Positions 12,474 to 15,465 of a stretch of 15,465 nucleotides of DNA are shown one piece after another. Source of the DNA: Bacillota bacterium (GTDB lineage: Bacteria; Bacillota; Bacilli; Alicyclobacillales; SLC66); contig JAKADD010000015.1 in the NCBI GenBank assembly GCA_021820825.1, forward strand, positions 1 through 15,465, read 5' to 3'. The notes below the pieces were generated by a model. It did not search any database, had not been told where the DNA came from, and saw only the letters and a program-made list of their open reading frames with translations. Numbering within the stretch: position 1 is the first letter of the stretch; the number at the start of each line of letters is the position of its first letter. The position numbers and the translations under genes were made by a program.

Positions 12474-13676
12474 CTATGCTGTTCGCCGCCCAAACTGCGC
12501 CAACCAGGAAACGCCGCATACAAGCGAAATCAATCCGATGAGAATCCCAGTATGGGGAATGCCCCAACTCACGAATGCGAGACCGCTGAGCGCATAAGAC
12601 AGTTGCATGACGCCTCCATATGTCGAGCCGTGAAGGGCAAATACACGTCCGCGGATGCCCTCTTTCGTGTTTGACTGGAGCAAATAGGTATCGAGAGGAA
12701 TGATCACGCCAGACGCGATTCTCATCAACAATAACATGGCAGCCCCCGCTGCCAGCCATGGCGACTGTGTCAGCAGCGCAAAGAAGATCGCTTGTCCAAT
12801 GTAGGCCCAGCCATACCACAGGATCGCTCGCCGATGATGTTCGCGCGTAAACCGCCGAACCAGATCCGCACCCACGAGCACGCCGATTCCATCTACTGCA
12901 TACAACAAACCGATACCCAAGGCACCCATGTGATAGATTTGACTGCCTAACAGCGGAATGACCACATAATATCCGCCTCCCGCAAATCCCCAACTGATAC
13001 CGATCAAAATGATTGCGCGCACCACTTTATTATGTGCCGCTTCATCAAATCCCTGGCGCAACAAGGTGAAGTAAGATACAGCCCTTGGACCGCGCTCGGG
13101 TTCTTCCCAGCGACTCCGCGCAATCGCCACAGCCGATGCCAGATACGACGCCGCATTGACAACAAACGCAAACGTAGGACCCATAAATGCTGCAACCAGA
13201 CCGCCAGACGCCGCACCGACAATTTGCAAAACCCCGGACGCCCCCGATTCCAAGGCGCCCACGTTCACCCAATCTTCCTGCGCCACCACCTGCGGAATCG
13301 CGGCCTGCCTTGCGGGCGAAAAGACCAACCCTGAAAAGCCCAGCAGGACGGAATTGACGTATAGGATCCACTCTGTTTTCCAGATGACAGCCAGCGCGTA
13401 CAAGAGCGCAAACACGGCGCGCAAAAAATCCGACAGAAAGAGTTGGGGTCGCTTGCGAAACCGATCGACCCATGGGCCTGCGAATGGACCTAAGAGAACT
13501 GCCGGCAAGGAACGGCACAGCAGGACGAGTCCCATTGCCGCCGCCGAGTGCGTCCACTGCAGCGTCACTTCACTGAGCGCCACCTGATTGAACCAGTCCC
13601 CGAAGCCGCTGCCCACCTTCGCCCAAAACAGATTTCTGTAGTTGCGATTTCTACGAAGTACAGCGAAGCGAAACAT
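12474..13676 (-). CDS. MFS transporter, drug/siderophore-exporter-like (MFS_3 type)
   Basis: Inner-membrane secondary transporter of 400 residues with about 12 predicted helices. It starts MFRFAVLRRNRNYRNLFWAK, the usual N-terminus of EntS-like exporters, followed by SGFGDWFNQVAL and the loop 2-3 motif GPWVDRFRKR typical of MFS motif A. The second half begins around KVVRAIILIGISWGFAGGG. ATG at 13676 has AGGAGG 7 bases upstream. The gene follows a decayed dehydrogenase gene and a second MFS gene on the same strand. It is convergent with CoA-transferase copy 2 and has no copy of the GntR-type repeat, so it probably belongs to another unit. Export of a metabolite or siderophore is a family-based guess; the substrate is unknown. 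Confidence 0.9.
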   Translation of the reverse strand: MFRFAVLRRNRNYRNLFWAKVGSGFGDWFNQVALSEVTLQWTHSAAAMGLVLLCRSLPAVLLGPFAGPWVDRFRKRPQLFLSDFLRAVFALLYALAVIWKTEWILYVNSVLLGFSGLVFSPARQAAIPQVVAQEDWVNVGALESGASGVLQIVGAASGGLVAAFMGPTFAFVVNAASYLASAVAIARSRWEEPERGPRAVSYFTLLRQGFDEAAHNKVVRAIILIGISWGFAGGGYYVVIPLLGSQIYHMGALGIGLLYAVDGIGVLVGADLVRRFTREHHRRAILWYGWAYIGQAIFFALLTQSPWLAAGAAMLLLMRIASGVIIPLDTYLLQSNTKEGIRGRVFALHGSTYGGVMQLSYALSGLAFVSWGIPHTGILIGLISLVCGVSWLAQFGRRTA

Positions 13677-13712
13677 GGGTTTGCCTCCTGTGAAAAGTTC
13701 CGTGCATCAAGA

Positions 13713-13790
13713 CTATCGCGATTGCGAGGAACCCACTATACGCCAAAGGTCGTAGTACTCCTCGAATGGATCAACGGAAAACATCCCCAC
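13713..13790 (-). pseudogene. 25-residue in-frame scrap, possible remnant of a gene start
   Basis: Directly after the TGA of the dehydrogenase remnant, a GTG (13790) opens a frame reading (V)GMFSVDPFEEYYDLWRIV and stopping at TAG 13713-13715. A GGAGGAG lies upstream at 13801-13807, rather far from the GTG. The acidic/aromatic composition looks protein-like and could be the N-terminus of a lost gene between the dehydrogenase and the MFS gene. It is too short for family assignment and may be chance. Confidence 0.25.
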
Positions 13791-14400
13791 TCACGTCGCC
13801 TCTCCTCCATACCTGACCAGAATCTTGATCGGATGGATACGGCCCGTCCGCAGTTCCTCGAAGTACGAGATGAGTTCATGCGGACGAATGTGAAGCTGAA
13901 ACAAGGAGCGCAGAGCCTGAGCGCACTCGACCTGTCCAAAGAACCACTCGGCGTGTCGTTGATAGTTCCAACCGTCACTGGACCCTACGAGTTGCAGTTC
14001 ATTGGCGAAGAAAGACGGATGAAGCACAAAGGGATCATAATTGCCATCGGATAAAATGCAGACGCGCCCGCCCTTTTCCATAGACGCCTGAAGAACTCCG
14101 AAGGCCGCATTTCGGCCCGAACATTCGAACCCGACGGCGAAGGCGTCAGAGGCAGGCGGTCGTTCGCGAAAGCATCGGGCCACCCCGAGTAGTGCGCCTA
14201 TGCGCGCGCGTTCCTCATCCGGCTCCACTGCATAAATCTCCCGGACTCCCATGTAGGTCCGCAGGAAATGAACCGTCAGCAGCCCCATCGTGCCGAGTCC
14301 CGTGACGATCACCCGGTCCGCTTGATCCAAGGGCGGGTAAGGCCGACTCGCTCCAATCCAACTGCCGTGGCCCGATCAACAGCAAGGACCGCGCTGTCAC
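13791..14400 (-). pseudogene. decayed zinc-type alcohol dehydrogenase (MDR family), internal deletion and frame break
   Basis: A GTG at 14400, preceded by AAGGGA, starts an MDR-like N-terminus (VTARSLLLIGPRQLDWSESALPAL) of about 24 residues. The sequence then continues in another frame with PPLDQADRVIVTGLGTMGLL and a complete NAD-binding and C-terminal region ending KILVRYGGEAT. Intact relatives have about 310-350 residues; here only about 205 can be read, so roughly 110-140 residues are missing, including the GroES-like domain with the zinc ligands. The junction lies near 14330-14345. The downstream frame (13791-14330) has no convincing start or ribosome binding site of its own. It lies between two MFS genes on the same strand, presumably once their metabolic partner. 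A sequencing indel alone cannot explain the missing domain. Confidence 0.8.
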
Positions 14401-14451
14401 ATTCGATCCCTTCAGCACCGCCTCTCGATGAAACCCCTCAGACACGCTTTG

Positions 14452-15465
14452 TCAGCTCCCCTTCGTCAATTCCCCTTTGTAACGGCGTAGCTCTGGCGTC
14501 GCAAATGCGGCCAAACCGACCAGCACAGTGGCCACTCCAGACGTTAACCACAATCCGCCAAGGCCCAGGGGAGCAAAAGAAAGGCCGCTGAGCCAACTGC
14601 CCACTGGCAGCCCCAGCCCAGTCAGCGGGGTGATGGAGCTGGACACTTTGGCTTGCATCGGCAAAGGAACGATTTGCTGGAGCAGCGTTTTGTAGAGCGG
14701 TTCATACGGCGTATACACCAAACCGCACGCAAGCATGATCGCCAGCACCACCCCATAGCTGTGCGCACCCGTAAGCAGGATGGTCAACACGCCCCACAAC
14801 AGGATCACCCATGCCATCGACGGTCCCATCCGCAGCGTCCACGCACGTCGCGAAAAGAAGATCCCGCCCACAAAAGACCCCATCGCAAATGCTGACCAAA
14901 GCAGACCATAGGCGCGAGAACCGCCGAAGTCATCGCGAGCCAGGATCGGCAAAGCGATCGAATAGATTCCGAAGAAGAAATTGAAGAAAAACGTAAGAAT
15001 AGCGAGTTGCACGAGCAGCCCACTGGCGCGCAGCATGCGGATGCCATCAAGCATATTGGCTGCGAGTCGCCGAAACTTGGTGCCTGGAACGTGAAGCGAC
15101 GACGGAATGGTCATGAAAAACGCGGCGCCGATGACGTACGCTGCCGCATCCAGATACAGCACGGAACCGTAGCCAAGCCAAGCGATCGCAAAACCTGCGA
15201 TCGCGGGCCCGGCCAGCCATGTGAGATGGAGATAGATGTCATCAAAGAAATTGGCGGGCCCCCGCTCCTCCGCAGGCAAGAGTTCCGCGATCAGTTGCGA
15301 CCGCCCGATGGCGGTGAGCGGCGAGATGACCGAACCGCCTGCGATCAGAAGGTAACTGATCCAAAACAGATGGGGTCCGAGTCCACTGACCACGCCGAGT
15401 CCGATATATACGAGGCAAAGCAGTGCGTTGCCAAAAACCATCAAACGAGTACGTGAATAACGATC
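14452..15465 (-). CDS. MFS transporter, second copy, N-terminus beyond the window
   Basis: Integral membrane transporter; 337 codons are visible and the frame is open through the right edge. The first visible residues, DRYSRTRLMVFGN, match the cytoplasmic loop between helices 2 and 3 (MFS motif A), so roughly the first 70 residues are missing. About ten helices follow. The central EERGPANFFDDIYLHLTWLAGPAIAGF segment resembles the MFS_3 exporter family, like the gene at 12474-13676. It ends ELRRYKGELTKGS at TGA 14452-14454. It lies upstream of the dehydrogenase remnant on the same strand. The two MFS genes share a family but are not close copies, so this is not a recent tandem duplication. Confidence 0.88.
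   Translation of the reverse strand, partial: DRYSRTRLMVFGNALLCLVYIGLGVVSGLGPHLFWISYLLIAGGSVISPLTAIGRSQLIAELLPAEERGPANFFDDIYLHLTWLAGPAIAGFAIAWLGYGSVLYLDAAAYVIGAAFFMTIPSSLHVPGTKFRRLAANMLDGIRMLRASGLLVQLAILTFFFNFFFGIYSIALPILARDDFGGSRAYGLLWSAFAMGSFVGGIFFSRRAWTLRMGPSMAWVILLWGVLTILLTGAHSYGVVLAIMLACGLVYTPYEPLYKTLLQQIVPLPMQAKVSSSITPLTGLGLPVGSWLSGLSFAPLGLGGLWLTSGVATVLVGLAAFATPELRRYKGELTKGS

Noticed and set aside
12322..12993. 223-codon leftward frame overlapping the MFS gene
   Set aside because: Another frame of the MFS coding sequence; Cys/Arg/Ser-rich translation without a start signal.
13548..14054. 168-codon rightward frame opposite the dehydrogenase remnant
   Set aside because: Opposite recognisable NAD-binding domain sequence; no family signal or credible translation start.

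Overview
The window looks like chromosomal DNA of an aerobic, spore-former-type Firmicute (Alicyclobacillus/Kyrpidia-like Bacillales). This is inference from strong AGGAGG/GGAGG ribosome binding sites, frequent GTG starts, moderately high GC by eye, and sigma-A-type promoter hexamers. No rRNA, tRNA, CRISPR array, insertion sequence or phage gene was seen.

Left part (1-2928): a leftward operon encodes the complete glycerate route from glyoxylate. It holds gcl (glyoxylate carboligase), hyi (hydroxypyruvate isomerase) and glxR (tartronate semialdehyde reductase, cut by the window edge). The genes are 20-21 bp apart. A cluster of three CAGAAC/GTTCTG half-sites precedes gcl.

Middle part (3041-12309): this is an accessory catabolic locus built around one GntR/FCD regulator. 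It contains an amidase and a crotonase-fold protein (leftward operon), the regulator (rightward), and a leftward operon of ACMSD-like amidohydrolase, BASS-type carrier and serine/alanine-glyoxylate aminotransferase. It ends with two divergent CaiB/BaiF CoA-transferases. Three of its intergenic regions carry copies of one 17-bp inverted repeat (CTGTATA-N3-TATACAG and variants), each overlapping or directly following a promoter-like sequence. The simplest reading is one regulon that imports an organic acid, activates it as a CoA ester, transforms it, and releases amide nitrogen and/or glyoxylate. The aminotransferase and the Gcl-Hyi-GlxR route would then turn glyoxylate into glycine or glycerate. 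The substrate cannot be read from the sequence; this is the most likely undescribed system in the window.

Right part (12366-15465): an apparently unrelated leftward block holds two MFS exporters flanking a decayed zinc-type alcohol dehydrogenase gene, which has lost its catalytic domain and is frame-broken, plus a 25-residue in-frame scrap. The outer MFS gene runs off the right edge.

Notable protein features: the Gcl homologue has a glutamate exactly where E. coli Gcl has the unusual Val51, and the crotonase-fold protein lacks both catalytic glutamates of enoyl-CoA hydratase.
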